Assembly: GCA_002400415.1 (NCBI GenBank)
Contig: DGQP01000003.1
Span: 124,001 to 188,000, forward strand
Source: Chitinophagaceae bacterium UBA4411
Lineage (GTDB): Bacteria > Bacteroidota > Bacteroidia > Chitinophagales > Chitinophagaceae
DNA: 64,000 nt
Direction of reading: 5' to 3'
Shown: one piece after another, positions 43,125 through 51,152 of the stretch
Layout: the number at the start of each line of letters is the position of its first letter
How positions within the stretch are numbered: position 1 is the stretch's first letter
The notes under the pieces: generated by a model
What the model was told of the DNA's origin: nothing
The model's input: the letters and a program-made list of their open reading frames with translations, nothing else
The model's database searches: none
Program-made: the position numbers and the translations under genes

Positions 43125-44450
43125 TTAATACCTGTAATGTTCCGCTTTGAACGGACCTTCCTTACTGATGCCGAGATATTCAGCCTGTGCAGTAGTCAGT
43201 TCATCCAGTTCAACACCAATTTTAGCAAGGTGCAGGCGGGCCACTTTCTCATCCAGGTGCTTGGGCAGCACATATACTTTGTTCTCATAGTTCTTATGGT
43301 TCAGCCACAGTTCTATTTGAGCTAAAGTCTGGTTAGAGAAGGAGTTACTCATTACAAATGAGGGGTGACCGGTGGCACAACCCAGGTTTACCAGGCGGCC
43401 TTCCGCCAGGATAATGATATCTTTTCCGTCTACATTATAGATATCCACCTGTGGTTTAATGGTGTCTTTTGTATGGCCATAATTTTGATTCAGCCAGGCA
43501 ATATCGATCTCGATATCGAAGTGGCCAATGTTACAAACAATGGCTTTGTCTTTCATCAGTTTGAAATGATCTCCCCGGATCAGGTCGCGGCAACCGGAAG
43601 CGGTAACAACAATATCAGCTTCTTTTACTGCATCAATCATCTTCTTTACTTCAAAACCATCCATTGCAGCCTGTAATGCACAGATAGGATCAATCTCGGT
43701 AACGATTACACGGCATCCGGCTCCCGCCAAAGAAGCAGCTGAACCTTTACCCACATCACCATAGCCACCAACTACGGCAATCTTGCCCGCCAGCATTACA
43801 TCTGTAGCCCGGCGGATAGAATCCACCAATGATTCTTTACAGCCGTATTTGTTATCGAATTTTGATTTAGTAACTGAATCGTTCACATTTATTGCCGGCA
43901 TCGGCAAAGTGCCTTTTGCAACCCTCTCATACAAACGGTGAACACCGGTAGTTGTTTCTTCAGAGATACCTTTCACATGCTGTACTAATTCAGGGTATGT
44001 ATCCAGTACCATATTGGTCAGGTCGCCACCATCATCCAGGATCATATTCAGGGGTTTGTCTTTACCACCAAAGAACAGTGTTTGTTCAATGCACCAGTCA
44101 GCTTCTTCCTGTGTTTGTCCTTTCCAGGCAAATACACCGATACCTGCGGCAGCTATCGCAGCAGCTGCGTGATCCTGCGTGGAGAATATGTTGCAGGAGC
44201 TCCATTTTACTTCAGCACCAAGTGCTACCAGGGTCTCGATCAGTACGGCAGTTTGAATGGTCATATGCAGACAACCGGCTACCCTTGCGCCCTTTAAAGG
44301 CTGAGAAGGCCCGTATTCTTTACGGATAGACATCAGACCGGGCATTTCTGCTTCGGCTAAACGTATTTCTTTGCGGCCCCATTCAGCCAGGCTGATATCG
44401 GCCACTTTGTAAGGAAGGTTAAAGTCAATGGATTTAGTTACTGTTGACAT
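43125..44450 (-). CDS. ahcY: Adenosylhomocysteinase
   Basis: Start set at ATG 44450 (441 residues, the family length); a TTG at 44471 would add seven residues. The N-terminal substrate domain has VADISLAEWGRKEI and MPGLMSIRKEYG, and the NAD-binding motif is VVGGYGDVGKGSAASL (about 223-238). Conserved substrate residues include the NVNDSVTKSKFDN motif with the catalytic Lys (about 192-204), and HPSFVMSNSFSNQTLAQIEL near the C-terminus. It hydrolyses S-adenosylhomocysteine to adenosine and homocysteine, recycling the product of SAM-dependent methylation. It is divergent from an Lrp/AsnC gene, with a consensus Lrp box between the two promoters, and ends in a strong terminator. Confidence 0.95.
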   Translation of the reverse strand: MSTVTKSIDFNLPYKVADISLAEWGRKEIRLAEAEMPGLMSIRKEYGPSQPLKGARVAGCLHMTIQTAVLIETLVALGAEVKWSSCNIFSTQDHAAAAIAAAGIGVFAWKGQTQEEADWCIEQTLFFGGKDKPLNMILDDGGDLTNMVLDTYPELVQHVKGISEETTTGVHRLYERVAKGTLPMPAINVNDSVTKSKFDNKYGCKESLVDSIRRATDVMLAGKIAVVGGYGDVGKGSAASLAGAGCRVIVTEIDPICALQAAMDGFEVKKMIDAVKEADIVVTASGCRDLIRGDHFKLMKDKAIVCNIGHFDIEIDIAWLNQNYGHTKDTIKPQVDIYNVDGKDIIILAEGRLVNLGCATGHPSFVMSNSFSNQTLAQIELWLNHKNYENKVYVLPKHLDEKVARLHLAKIGVELDELTTAQAEYLGISKEGPFKAEHYRY

Positions 44451-44468
44451 ATTTGTGTTTTTAGATTG

Positions 44469-44476
44469 CAAAAATA
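44469..44476 (-). promoter_or_regulatory. -7 promoter element of ahcY
   Basis: The minus strand reads TATTTTTG, an exact TAnnTTTG match, 18 bp upstream of the ahcY ATG. Confidence 0.6.
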
Positions 44477-44482
44477 ATAGTA

Positions 44483-44497
44483 TAGAATATTATTCTA
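44483..44497. promoter_or_regulatory. Lrp-type operator between ahcY and the Lrp/AsnC gene
   Basis: TAGAATATTATTCTA is a 15-bp palindrome (arms TAGAAT/ATTCTA) that satisfies every position of the E. coli Lrp consensus YAGHAWATTWTDCTR. It is 6 bp from the ahcY -7 element and 10 bp from the -7 element of the regulator gene. Confidence 0.75.
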
Positions 44498-44507
44498 AGG
44501 AATTGTG

Positions 44508-44515
44508 TAAATTTG
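44508..44515 (+). promoter_or_regulatory. -7 promoter element of the Lrp/AsnC gene
   Basis: TAAATTTG, an exact TAnnTTTG match, 50 bp upstream of the ATG at 44566; the Lrp box occupies its -33 region. Confidence 0.6.
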
Positions 44516-44565
44516 GAAGAATCGTCTTTAAATTCATTATTCAAAGATAAAACTCCTTTTTATTG

Positions 44566-45069
44566 ATGGCAAAAGCAGCCAAAACAGAAAAAACAGCTAT
44601 TACTGATATCGTATTGGATGCCAAAGACAGGGCCATACTGAACCTGCTGCAGCAAAATGCAAGAATGACGGTAAAGGAAATTGCCGGTAAGATACACCTG
44701 AGCACCACCCCGGTTCATGAACGAATCAAACGAATGGAGACAAGCGGAGTTATTAAACAATATGCCACTTTAGTGGATCACGCCAAAGTAAAGAAAAGCC
44801 TGATCGCAATTTGTTATGTGTCCCTGAAAGAACATAACAAAACAGCCGGTACAAAATTTGTAAAAGCCATACAGTTAATGCCGGATGTGGTGGAATGTTA
44901 CACGATTTCCGGCGAGTTTGATTTTATGCTGAAAGTAATGTGTGAAGACATGAATGCCTATCATGATTTTCATGTGAATAAACTGAGTCAGATCGAGAAT
45001 ATGGGGCATGTACAAAGCATCTTTGTAATGGGGATTATTAAACAAACACACCAGTTGGTATTTGGCTAA
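44566..45069 (+). CDS. Lrp/AsnC family transcriptional regulator
   Basis: Start set at ATG 44566 (167 residues), preceded by a TTG. The first 15 residues are a Lys-rich tail, followed by the winged HTH of the family (about 18-75: VLDAKDRAILNLLQQNARMTVKEIAGKIHLSTTPVHERIKRMETSGVIKQY), with recognition helix STTPVHERIKRM. The RAM/effector domain (about 85-165) includes IQLMPDVVECYTISGEFDFMLKVM with the Gly-Glu-x-Asp-Phe ligand-site motif. It should bind an amino acid and form octamers. It is divergent from ahcY, with a perfect Lrp consensus box between them, so it probably controls methyl-cycle recycling and itself. Family members that have a free Lys-rich N-terminus are less common. Confidence 0.9.
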   Translation: MAKAAKTEKTAITDIVLDAKDRAILNLLQQNARMTVKEIAGKIHLSTTPVHERIKRMETSGVIKQYATLVDHAKVKKSLIAICYVSLKEHNKTAGTKFVKAIQLMPDVVECYTISGEFDFMLKVMCEDMNAYHDFHVNKLSQIENMGHVQSIFVMGIIKQTHQLVFG

Positions 45070-45129
45070 ATGAGATGTGGGCTGCCTGATAAAAAAAGAA
45101 AACTAACTTCAATATTAAAACGACCGGAA

Positions 45130-45429
45130 ATGTATACATACGATACGTTATCTGAAGCTGTAAATGATCTGAAAAAGAGAGGCTTCAGTCTCGATTTTAA
45201 TTTGGATGAAAATTGCCTGGTATGCCATCCTCATAAGCTGGATATCAAGGATTTTGAGATTGTAGAAGTGCACCGTTTTGAAGGGAATACCGACCCGGCC
45301 GATGAAGCTGTGATTTACGCCATTGAATCTGCGGATGGCCTGAAGGGGGTATTGGTAAACGGTTATGGTATTTCAGCAGACACGATGGGGGCCGATATGG
45401 CCATGAAATTGCAGATACACCGTTCCTGA
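45130..45429 (+). CDS. Small conserved Bacteroidota protein, often misnamed PRPP synthetase
   Basis: Start set at ATG 45130 (99 residues); a start at 45070 would add 20 unlikely residues. The pattern MYTYDTLSEAVNDLKKRGFSLDFNL, then ENCLVCHPHKLDIKDFEIVEVHRFEGNTDPADEAVIYAIES and a final GVLVNGYGISADT, matches a family of about 100-residue proteins that databases often call phosphoribosylpyrophosphate synthetase (from memory). No PRPP-loop motif or Mg2+ site of that enzyme is present, so the name is misleading. Function unknown. It follows the Lrp/AsnC gene and is probably co-transcribed with it; a secreted LytM-like gene comes 21 bp later. Confidence 0.75.
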   Translation: MYTYDTLSEAVNDLKKRGFSLDFNLDENCLVCHPHKLDIKDFEIVEVHRFEGNTDPADEAVIYAIESADGLKGVLVNGYGISADTMGADMAMKLQIHRS

Positions 45430-45449
45430 TCAGACCGGTTTCAGCCGAT

Positions 45450-45920
45450 ATGAAAAAAGTACAGCTATTTTTAAAAATCATTCTTTTTTTCCTGTTGCCA
45501 CAGCAATTACTGGCGCAAAAGGATAGTATCCGTTTGTTTTGCCCGCTGGAAGAAGCGGTGCTGGTGCCACCACCCAAAAATGCCATCAAATATGACCCGC
45601 CTGACCTTTGTATTGTGCTCACCAGCTTACCCGACAGTATTGTGAAATCCGTAGCAAATGCAAGAGTAACAAATGTGGAAATTGATGAAGAGGGTAAATA
45701 CGGAATTGTTATTTTCTCAAAAATCAATAACAAGGATTATTATTTCTGGTACACCGGCCTGAACAGAACGGTGGTTGCAAAAAACACATTGGTGAAAGCC
45801 GGGCAGCCTGTCGGTGTTATAGATCCGGGTGGTAAAGTGGAAATGCTGATGTACCAGTTTGAAACACAACTGGATCCCTCCAAATACCTGGATTGTAAAA
45901 ATGTATTGAAGAATGAATAG
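45450..45920 (+). CDS. Exported LytM/M23-like domain without catalytic residues
   Basis: A 156-residue protein with signal peptide MKKVQLFLKIILFFLLPQQLLAQ. The rest follows the M23 beta-barrel order: a strand ARVTNVEIDEEGKYGIVIFSK, a WYTGLNRTVVAKNTLVKAGQPVGVID stretch (about 108-133) equal to the Tyr-x-His-Leu...V-x-x-G-Q-x-I-G segment of LytM, and a LYQFETQLDPSKYL end. The zinc ligands HxxxD and HxH are absent (Tyr-Trp in place of the His pair). Degenerate LytM proteins often act as amidase activators (EnvC, NlpD), so a regulatory role at the wall is possible. It is downstream of the small 99-residue protein on the same strand. Confidence 0.6.
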   Translation: MKKVQLFLKIILFFLLPQQLLAQKDSIRLFCPLEEAVLVPPPKNAIKYDPPDLCIVLTSLPDSIVKSVANARVTNVEIDEEGKYGIVIFSKINNKDYYFWYTGLNRTVVAKNTLVKAGQPVGVIDPGGKVEMLMYQFETQLDPSKYLDCKNVLKNE

Positions 45921-45928
45921 GGAAGATG

Positions 45929-46417
45929 CTACAATTTCTTTTCCATCACATAATCATCCATCACATAGCCGCTGCCGATATCGAAATCGAATTCTTTGAT
46001 GACAGTAAAACCATTCTTCGCATAAAAATGCTGTGCTTTGTTACGCCGGTTAACCTGTAATTGCAGGACTTGTGCCCCCAGCGGTTTTATTTCCGAAACA
46101 ATATGTTCGATGATGTAGCGGCCGGTGCCTTTCCCCTGCTGAGAAGGCAGTACATAGAGTTTATGCAGCTTGAAAACAGCCGGGCTCATTTCCTGGTAAG
46201 AAGCAAAGCCAACAGGCTCTTTATTCTCATAAATGAAAATAAACCTGGCTCCGTCACTGATCTGTTTTTTTAAGGAGGCTTCGCTGTACATCATATCCAG
46301 CATATAATCAATCTGTGCGGCAGAAATCATCGAAGCATAAGTCTGTGGCCATACTTTAAGGGCCAGTTCACGGATCAGGGGAATATCTTTGACCGAAGCT
46401 TTTTGTATCTCAAACAC
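45929..46417 (-). CDS. GNAT family N-acetyltransferase
   Basis: A 162-residue cytosolic acetyltransferase. Motifs follow the GNAT order: IRELALKVWPQTYASMISAAQIDYMLDMMYS (about 14-44), strand EPVGFASYQEMSP (about 67-79), the pantetheine loop KLYVLPSQQGKGTGRYIIEHIV (about 87-108; Q-x-x-G-x-G) and LQVNRRNKAQHFYAKNGFTVIKEF with the Asn/Tyr final helix. The substrate cannot be named. Its start overlaps the stop of the PrsW gene by 8 bp on the same strand, so the two are translationally coupled. Confidence 0.85.
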   Translation of the reverse strand: MFEIQKASVKDIPLIRELALKVWPQTYASMISAAQIDYMLDMMYSEASLKKQISDGARFIFIYENKEPVGFASYQEMSPAVFKLHKLYVLPSQQGKGTGRYIIEHIVSEIKPLGAQVLQLQVNRRNKAQHFYAKNGFTVIKEFDFDIGSGYVMDDYVMEKKL

Positions 46418-47144
46418 GGGTTGTTCTATTTTGATCTTTAAACATCTGCCGTGACAGGTTGCGGTGTTCTCTTGTCAGGTTCCGGCTGAGCACCAAAGCT
46501 ACAATTAATGATGCAATTGCACCTGACAGCAGTAATAACTCGCTCATGTTTTGTCCTGCCAGCGAGTATTGATTAATGAACAAAAAGAAATCATACAAGC
46601 CGTGGAAGAAAACAGCAGCACCAACGCCACATATCATTAACCAGGCACTTCTGGCTGAATCAAATTTGGCTTTGCCCACAAAATACCCCATGATGATCCC
46701 GAAAGTGGCATGTGCCGGAACACTCAGGAACATCCGCTGAAATGCCACCTGGTAGCCCATGCCCATCTCGGCGTATTTGGTGACATAGAGTATATTCTCC
46801 ACCGTGGCAAAACCCATACTCACCATCAGGCTGTATACGATACCGTCCAGGGGTTCATCAAAACTTTTCTGGCGGTAAGAATAGCCCCGCAGGAAGATGA
46901 ATTTGCAGAATTCTTCACTCAGTCCCACAACGAGAAATGCAAAGATGGCCACTCCGGCCAAAGAGCCATCCACTACTTTATCTGCAAAATATTTTTCCAG
47001 TTCAGCCGCCGGTAAAATAGAAAGGCACCCAAGTATAAAACTTATAATAAGATTCAGTTTGGGTTCTTTATTATAAATATCCCGGTAAAAAATGATCAGG
47101 CAGATGGCGATACCGGGTGCGGCAGCAATGGCGATATAATTCAT
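46410..47144 (-). CDS. PrsW-type intramembrane protease
   Basis: A 244-residue polytopic membrane protein with about seven helices (spans near 3-21, 33-50, 65-85, 108-125, 140-158, 168-188, 203-222). The family motifs are present: GLSEEFCKFIFLR with the conserved EE (about 84-96), DEPLDGIVYSLMVSMGFATVENILYV (about 106-131, EN at its end), HATFGIIMGYFVG (about 147-159) and HGLYDF (about 188-193). PrsW in Bacillus cleaves the anti-sigma factor RsiW within the membrane. No sigma/anti-sigma pair is adjacent. It forms an operon with the GNAT acetyltransferase gene overlapping its 3' end. Confidence 0.85.
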   Translation of the reverse strand: MNYIAIAAAPGIAICLIIFYRDIYNKEPKLNLIISFILGCLSILPAAELEKYFADKVVDGSLAGVAIFAFLVVGLSEEFCKFIFLRGYSYRQKSFDEPLDGIVYSLMVSMGFATVENILYVTKYAEMGMGYQVAFQRMFLSVPAHATFGIIMGYFVGKAKFDSARSAWLMICGVGAAVFFHGLYDFFLFINQYSLAGQNMSELLLLSGAIASLIVALVLSRNLTREHRNLSRQMFKDQNRTTRV

Positions 47145-47217
47145 GTGTCGGTGGTTTAAACACCCAAGATAGTAAATGGGAATAGCTTCACTATACCTTG
47201 AGCAGGGTATCTGGTAA

Positions 47218-48054
47218 CTATGCCATTACCGATACCATTTGCAGGGCAACAGCTCCTAAAGCAATATCGCCTGTTAGCTGAACTCTTGTCATTGCTTCAT
47301 TTACAGTGATTCCCTTGGAAAACAATTTCCAGGCAGTATCAGGATCAATGCTAACAGCAGCAGTAATGTCCCTGTCAGCCTCTTTTCCCGGCTGCCATTG
47401 ATCGTTGTTGCGGGTAAGATACCAGTTGCCCCCGGCACCAGTTGTCACATGAATACAAATAGCTGTACCATCCGCAGCCTGCACGTCACGGTATGTATGC
47501 GGCAAGCCACACATGAACGTATCAATAAAAGGGTAGAAGAGCTCCCGGCTAAAGAGACCGGGCTGGCCTACCGCATCTCTTATCTGCTGCTGGTGAATGA
47601 ATTTCTCCGTGTATTCTCTTGCTATATGAAACCAGTTTTTTGACACCGATTCACCAGCCCAGGCTACACTAAAGATGGCATCTTCAAAAGGATCAAGCGA
47701 AGCGATATAACTGCAAAACTGTCCGCCGGTGGACGCTAATAATTCTGTTAACAACTCAGGGCTCATTCTTTTACTGGCCTGCACCCAGGTTGCATTGAGT
47801 TCGTTCAGGTAATCCACCAGTTCTTCATAGCTATTGATAGGCTTGCCGGGTTGAAGTTGGTGTTTATCTCTTGACAGCGATAAAGTCCTGATATTCCCAT
47901 CCAATAAATGAGCTGCAATATCTTTTACCTGCCATTTTTTGGCAATGGTGGATTTATACCAATCTTCTTTTGATAAGGACTGCAGAAGCACAATTAACTG
48001 CTGATCAAGCAGTGGAAATAAATGAGTGGTTGGTATGGGGATGCTTACAGTCAT
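47218..48054 (-). CDS. DinB-fold maleylpyruvate isomerase-like protein with SCP2-like C-terminus
   Basis: A 278-residue cytosolic protein. The N-terminal four-helix bundle (MDMPI_N, 1-185) has a metal-site His in WQVKDIAAHLLDGN (about 41-54) and a second His pair in EYTEKFIHQQQIRDAVG (about 147-163), matching DinB/mycothiol-dependent enzymes. The C-terminal part (about 190-278) resembles an SCP2 sterol-carrier-like domain: AVSIDPDTAWKLFSKGI and the final helix. In actinobacteria these are mycothiol-dependent isomerases or transferases; Bacteroidota may use another thiol or none, so the cofactor is open. It stands alone between PrsW and a GT-C membrane protein. Confidence 0.75.
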   Translation of the reverse strand: MTVSIPIPTTHLFPLLDQQLIVLLQSLSKEDWYKSTIAKKWQVKDIAAHLLDGNIRTLSLSRDKHQLQPGKPINSYEELVDYLNELNATWVQASKRMSPELLTELLASTGGQFCSYIASLDPFEDAIFSVAWAGESVSKNWFHIAREYTEKFIHQQQIRDAVGQPGLFSRELFYPFIDTFMCGLPHTYRDVQAADGTAICIHVTTGAGGNWYLTRNNDQWQPGKEADRDITAAVSIDPDTAWKLFSKGITVNEAMTRVQLTGDIALGAVALQMVSVMA

Positions 48055-48075
48055 GCCTGAATTTTTAAAATTAGA

Positions 48076-49605
48076 CTATTGCCTGCTGATTATACTATTC
48101 ATGTCAATAACAGAAGCGGGAGACGGGGCTGCTATCTTATATTTTTCAAACTCTTCTTTATTTGAAAACTGGATTACTTTTATCTTTTCAGCTTTTAACC
48201 TGTTACCGGTTTTTTCTGTTATCATTTGCCGGATCAATGGTTCAGGTACCCAGTCCCTGGTAGTGGAGGGATTGCCAAATTCATCTCCTGTACTTCTGAT
48301 CGAATATAGGGATACAAATATCTTTTTGTCTGCTCTGATAAAATGGACTGAGTCTTTAACTGCAAGTGTTTTATTATTTTCCATATACCTGTTGATATCC
48401 TTGTATTCTTTTTTTAAAGGAATTACAAACTGAAAGTTATAATTATAAAATCCGAGGATAAATAATAGGGTTGCAAAAGCACTATAGATCAGTTGTTTTG
48501 CACGGGAGTATTTTATAAAATAAGCTGCCTGGTTCATCATCAGCCAGAAAACAGCAAGTTGTAAAGGGAAAAGTGTTCTGTAAGAAGCGAAATTTTCCTT
48601 TGAGATCATCGACGGAAGGTAAATTAGCAGCAGGAGAGCAATTATAATAGCAATGAAAAGTAAGACATGAACAAATCCCCTTGCCTTATACCGGGAAAAA
48701 AGCGATGCTGCCCAAAGCAGCATCAGGCCGGGAGCAAGTATTTGAGGGGCCAGAGTATTGGTCTCATATAAGTAATTTAATGTAAACGCACTTGGCAGCG
48801 GCCAAGAGAAAAAGAAAGACAACTTGCCGGGGATATCCATACTGATTCCTGTTCTGTCACTCGCTACGAGTTGATCTGACTGGAGGGAGTATTTGAATAA
48901 GAAGTAATAAACCAGATAAATCGCCAGGTAATAGAAGATGCCAATCCAAACTATCTTGGAAGGTTTTATAGTTGCTTCCTTTACATAGTGAAATAAAAAA
49001 GGCAGCAGAAAAATTCCAAAGGCATTTTGATAAAAAAACAAGGAGATGGTGCCCAGCCCCAATGACCCGAATAATACCAGGTTGGAAACACGGGTATAAC
49101 CTGTCTGCCCGCAGAGACTGTTGAACAGCAGCGTCCCGCTTAGCAAGCCGGAAAGAACTGCTATGAAAAGTTCAAGGCAGGAGGCCCATCCAATAAAAAT
49201 AGCAACAGGAGCTGAAACAATAGTGTAGAGGGTAAGAAGTAAGACGGTCTTATAATCAATTAGCTGCCTGGATGCCCATTTGCTTAATACCAGGTAAATG
49301 GAAAAGGTAGTCAGAATCCAACCAGAAAAGGAAAATATTCTAAGGTATTTAAGCTCTTGAATGGAACTAACAGCACTAAAAAGCTTATTTATTAATACAC
49401 CTGTCAGCCAGCGGCCCTGCGAGGCGAACATAACGAAATTTGAACCGTCCTTGTTATTCCACAATTGATGGATCTCATCAAGGTAGGCGTAGTCTGCTAA
49501 GAAAACCTGATGGTAAATGATTATAAACACTAAAAGAATGGCAATGGCTGCGACAGGTTTTCTTGCAAGCATCCGCTGAATTTTATAAATAAGGGTTTGT
49601 GCCAC
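48076..49605 (-). CDS. GT-C-type membrane glycosyltransferase candidate (GtrII-like)
   Basis: A 509-residue integral membrane protein with about eleven transmembrane helices. The N-terminal loop after the first helix (residues 16-36) contains DYAYLDEIHQLWNN with Asp-Glu at 42-43, as in GT-C enzymes where an acidic pair binds the phosphopolyprenyl sugar, then GRWLTGVLINKLF (about 64-76), which resembles the GRW motif of GtrII glucosyltransferases. The C-terminus has a soluble periplasmic domain of about 120 residues (388-509). It probably transfers a sugar from a polyprenyl carrier to a surface polymer. The gene looks more AT-rich than its neighbours and stands alone, which fits a locally acquired O-antigen-modifying gene; this is inference. 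Confidence 0.55.
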   Translation of the reverse strand: MAQTLIYKIQRMLARKPVAAIAILLVFIIIYHQVFLADYAYLDEIHQLWNNKDGSNFVMFASQGRWLTGVLINKLFSAVSSIQELKYLRIFSFSGWILTTFSIYLVLSKWASRQLIDYKTVLLLTLYTIVSAPVAIFIGWASCLELFIAVLSGLLSGTLLFNSLCGQTGYTRVSNLVLFGSLGLGTISLFFYQNAFGIFLLPFLFHYVKEATIKPSKIVWIGIFYYLAIYLVYYFLFKYSLQSDQLVASDRTGISMDIPGKLSFFFSWPLPSAFTLNYLYETNTLAPQILAPGLMLLWAASLFSRYKARGFVHVLLFIAIIIALLLLIYLPSMISKENFASYRTLFPLQLAVFWLMMNQAAYFIKYSRAKQLIYSAFATLLFILGFYNYNFQFVIPLKKEYKDINRYMENNKTLAVKDSVHFIRADKKIFVSLYSIRSTGDEFGNPSTTRDWVPEPLIRQMITEKTGNRLKAEKIKVIQFSNKEEFEKYKIAAPSPASVIDMNSIISRQ

Positions 49606-49696
49606 TATCGTAAAAATAATATGTCCGGGCCTATTATCAAAAATGATCTGGAGCGGGAGCTTTTGTCAGCGCCGGATATATGTAAAAAGGTAGTAA

Positions 49697-49728
49697 AATA
49701 AAAACGGGATTACTTTCGTCATCCCGTT
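49697..49728 (-). terminator. Terminator of icd
   Basis: An 8-bp stem AACGGGAT/ATCCCGTT with a ten-base loop; on the minus strand it is followed by TTTTATTTTA. It is 22 bp past the icd stop. Confidence 0.7.
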
Positions 49729-49749
49729 CTCAAAAAAATAGCAAAGGGA

Positions 49750-50985
49750 TTAAAGGCCCATTTTCTTTTTCAGGTTGGCATCAATTGCATCCAGAAATTC
49801 TTCCGTGTACAGGTAGTGGTCGCCATGATTCACTTTATTGCCATGGATACAAACAGCAAGGTCTTTTGTCATTTTGCCTTCTTCCACAGTCTCAATACAA
49901 ACCGCTTCCAGTGCATTGGCAAAATCGATCAGAGGTTGGTTGTTATCCAATTTACCACGGAAGGCAAGGCCCCTTGTCCATGCAAAGATGGAAGCAATTG
50001 GGTTGGTGGATGTGGGTTTGCCTTTCTGATGCTCCCGGTAATGGCGGGTAACGGTGCCATGTGCAGCTTCTGCTTCCATGGTTTTACCGTCAGGCGTTAC
50101 CAGTACCGATGTCATCAGCCCAAGTGAACCGAAACCCTGTGCCACCGTATCACTTTGCACATCGCCATCATAGTTCTTACAGGCCCATACAAAGTTGCCG
50201 TTCCATTTCAGGGCGCTGGCCACCATGTCATCAATCAGGCGGTGTTCATACACGATACCAGCTGCTTCAAACTGCGCTTTGAATTCATTCTGGTAGATAT
50301 CTTCAAAAATATCTTTGAAGCGGCCATCATATTTTTTGAGAATGGTGTTCTTGGTGGAAAGATATAAAGGCCATTTTTTGCTCAAGGCCATATTGAAACA
50401 ACTCCGGGCAAAACCCATGATGCTTTCGTCGGTGTTGTACATTGACATGGCCACACCGTCACCTTTGAAATTAAACACTTCAAAGGTTTGTGGTTCGCCA
50501 CCGCCTTCAGGGGTAAAGGTCATGGTCAGTTTCCCTTTCCCTTTGATGACAGTGTCGGTAGCCCGGTACTGATCACCAAATGCATGACGGCCCACAATGA
50601 TCGGGGCTGTCCAGTTAGTAACAAGGCGGGGGATATTCTTAATAACGATTGGCTCCCGGAACACAGTTCCGTCCAAAATATTACGGATCGTACCATTCGG
50701 ACTCTTCCACATTTGTTTCAGACTGAATTCTTTCACCCTGGCTTCATCCGGGGTGATGGTGGCACATTTGATACCCACGCCATGTTCTTTGATGGCATTG
50801 GCGGCATCCACTGTAACCTGGTCATTGGTCTGATCACGGTATTCCATGCCGAGATCATAATATTTGATATCTACTTCCACGTAGGGAAGAATCAGTTTGT
50901 CTTTGATGAATTTCCAGATGATACGAGTCATTTCATCTCCGTCCAGTTCTACCACCGGCTTAGCAACTTTGATCTTTTGGGCCAT
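49750..50985 (-). CDS. icd: NADP-dependent isocitrate dehydrogenase, eukaryote-type homodimer
   Basis: A 411-residue enzyme resembling mitochondrial and cytosolic NADP-IDH, the short type II form. It begins KIKVAKPVVELDGDEMTRIIWKFIKDKLILPY, where VELDGDEMTR is the family start. SPNGTIRNILDGTVFREPI (about 94-112) holds the isocitrate-binding Ser/Asn/Arg, LVTNWTAPIIVGRHAFGDQYRATD (about 120-143) and a DDMVASALKW motif (about 251-260, metal-binding Asp) follow, and GTVTRHYREHQKG (about 309-321) is the NADP-determining loop. It oxidises isocitrate to 2-oxoglutarate in the TCA cycle. The promoter element CAAATCTA is 36 bp upstream, and the divergent Crp/Fnr gene shares a palindrome with it. Confidence 0.93.
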   Translation of the reverse strand: MAQKIKVAKPVVELDGDEMTRIIWKFIKDKLILPYVEVDIKYYDLGMEYRDQTNDQVTVDAANAIKEHGVGIKCATITPDEARVKEFSLKQMWKSPNGTIRNILDGTVFREPIVIKNIPRLVTNWTAPIIVGRHAFGDQYRATDTVIKGKGKLTMTFTPEGGGEPQTFEVFNFKGDGVAMSMYNTDESIMGFARSCFNMALSKKWPLYLSTKNTILKKYDGRFKDIFEDIYQNEFKAQFEAAGIVYEHRLIDDMVASALKWNGNFVWACKNYDGDVQSDTVAQGFGSLGLMTSVLVTPDGKTMEAEAAHGTVTRHYREHQKGKPTSTNPIASIFAWTRGLAFRGKLDNNQPLIDFANALEAVCIETVEEGKMTKDLAVCIHGNKVNHGDHYLYTEEFLDAIDANLKKKMGL

Positions 50986-51020
50986 AAAAACATTGATTTT
51001 GGGTTAAAATTCAGGGTTGG

Positions 51021-51028
51021 CAAATCTA
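51021..51028 (-). promoter_or_regulatory. -7 promoter element of icd
   Basis: The minus strand reads TAGATTTG, an exact TAnnTTTG match, giving a 35-nt leader to the ATG at 50985. Confidence 0.6.
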
Positions 51029-51043
51029 CAATAATATCAAATG

Positions 51044-51055
51044 TGACATATGTCA
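51044..51055. promoter_or_regulatory. Palindrome shared by the icd and Crp/Fnr promoters
   Basis: TGACATATGTCA is a perfect 12-bp palindrome. With its flanking bases the left side fits the CRP half-site TGTGA (TGTGA-N6-TCATG). It covers the -33 region of both divergent promoters. Confidence 0.6.
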
Positions 51056-51077
51056 TGCGTCAGAAGTTATTGTAGCG

Positions 51078-51085
51078 TACTTTTG
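51078..51085 (+). promoter_or_regulatory. -7 promoter element of the Crp/Fnr gene
   Basis: TACTTTTG, an exact TAnnTTTG match, 67 bp upstream of the ATG. No TTG is found at the -33 distance; the palindrome at 51044-51055 occupies that place. Confidence 0.6.
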
Positions 51086-51101
51086 TATTAAAATTTTCAC
51101 G

Positions 51102-51119
51102 GATTGATTTAAATCAATC
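51102..51119. promoter_or_regulatory. Perfect FNR-type box in front of the Crp/Fnr gene
   Basis: GATTGATTTAAATCAATC is an 18-bp perfect palindrome containing TTGAT-N4-ATCAA, the complete FNR consensus (51104-51117). It lies between the -7 element and the ATG at 51153, where binding would repress. Confidence 0.75.
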
Positions 51120-51152
51120 AGAAAAGTTGTAACTTTTAAGGCAATTAGTAGT

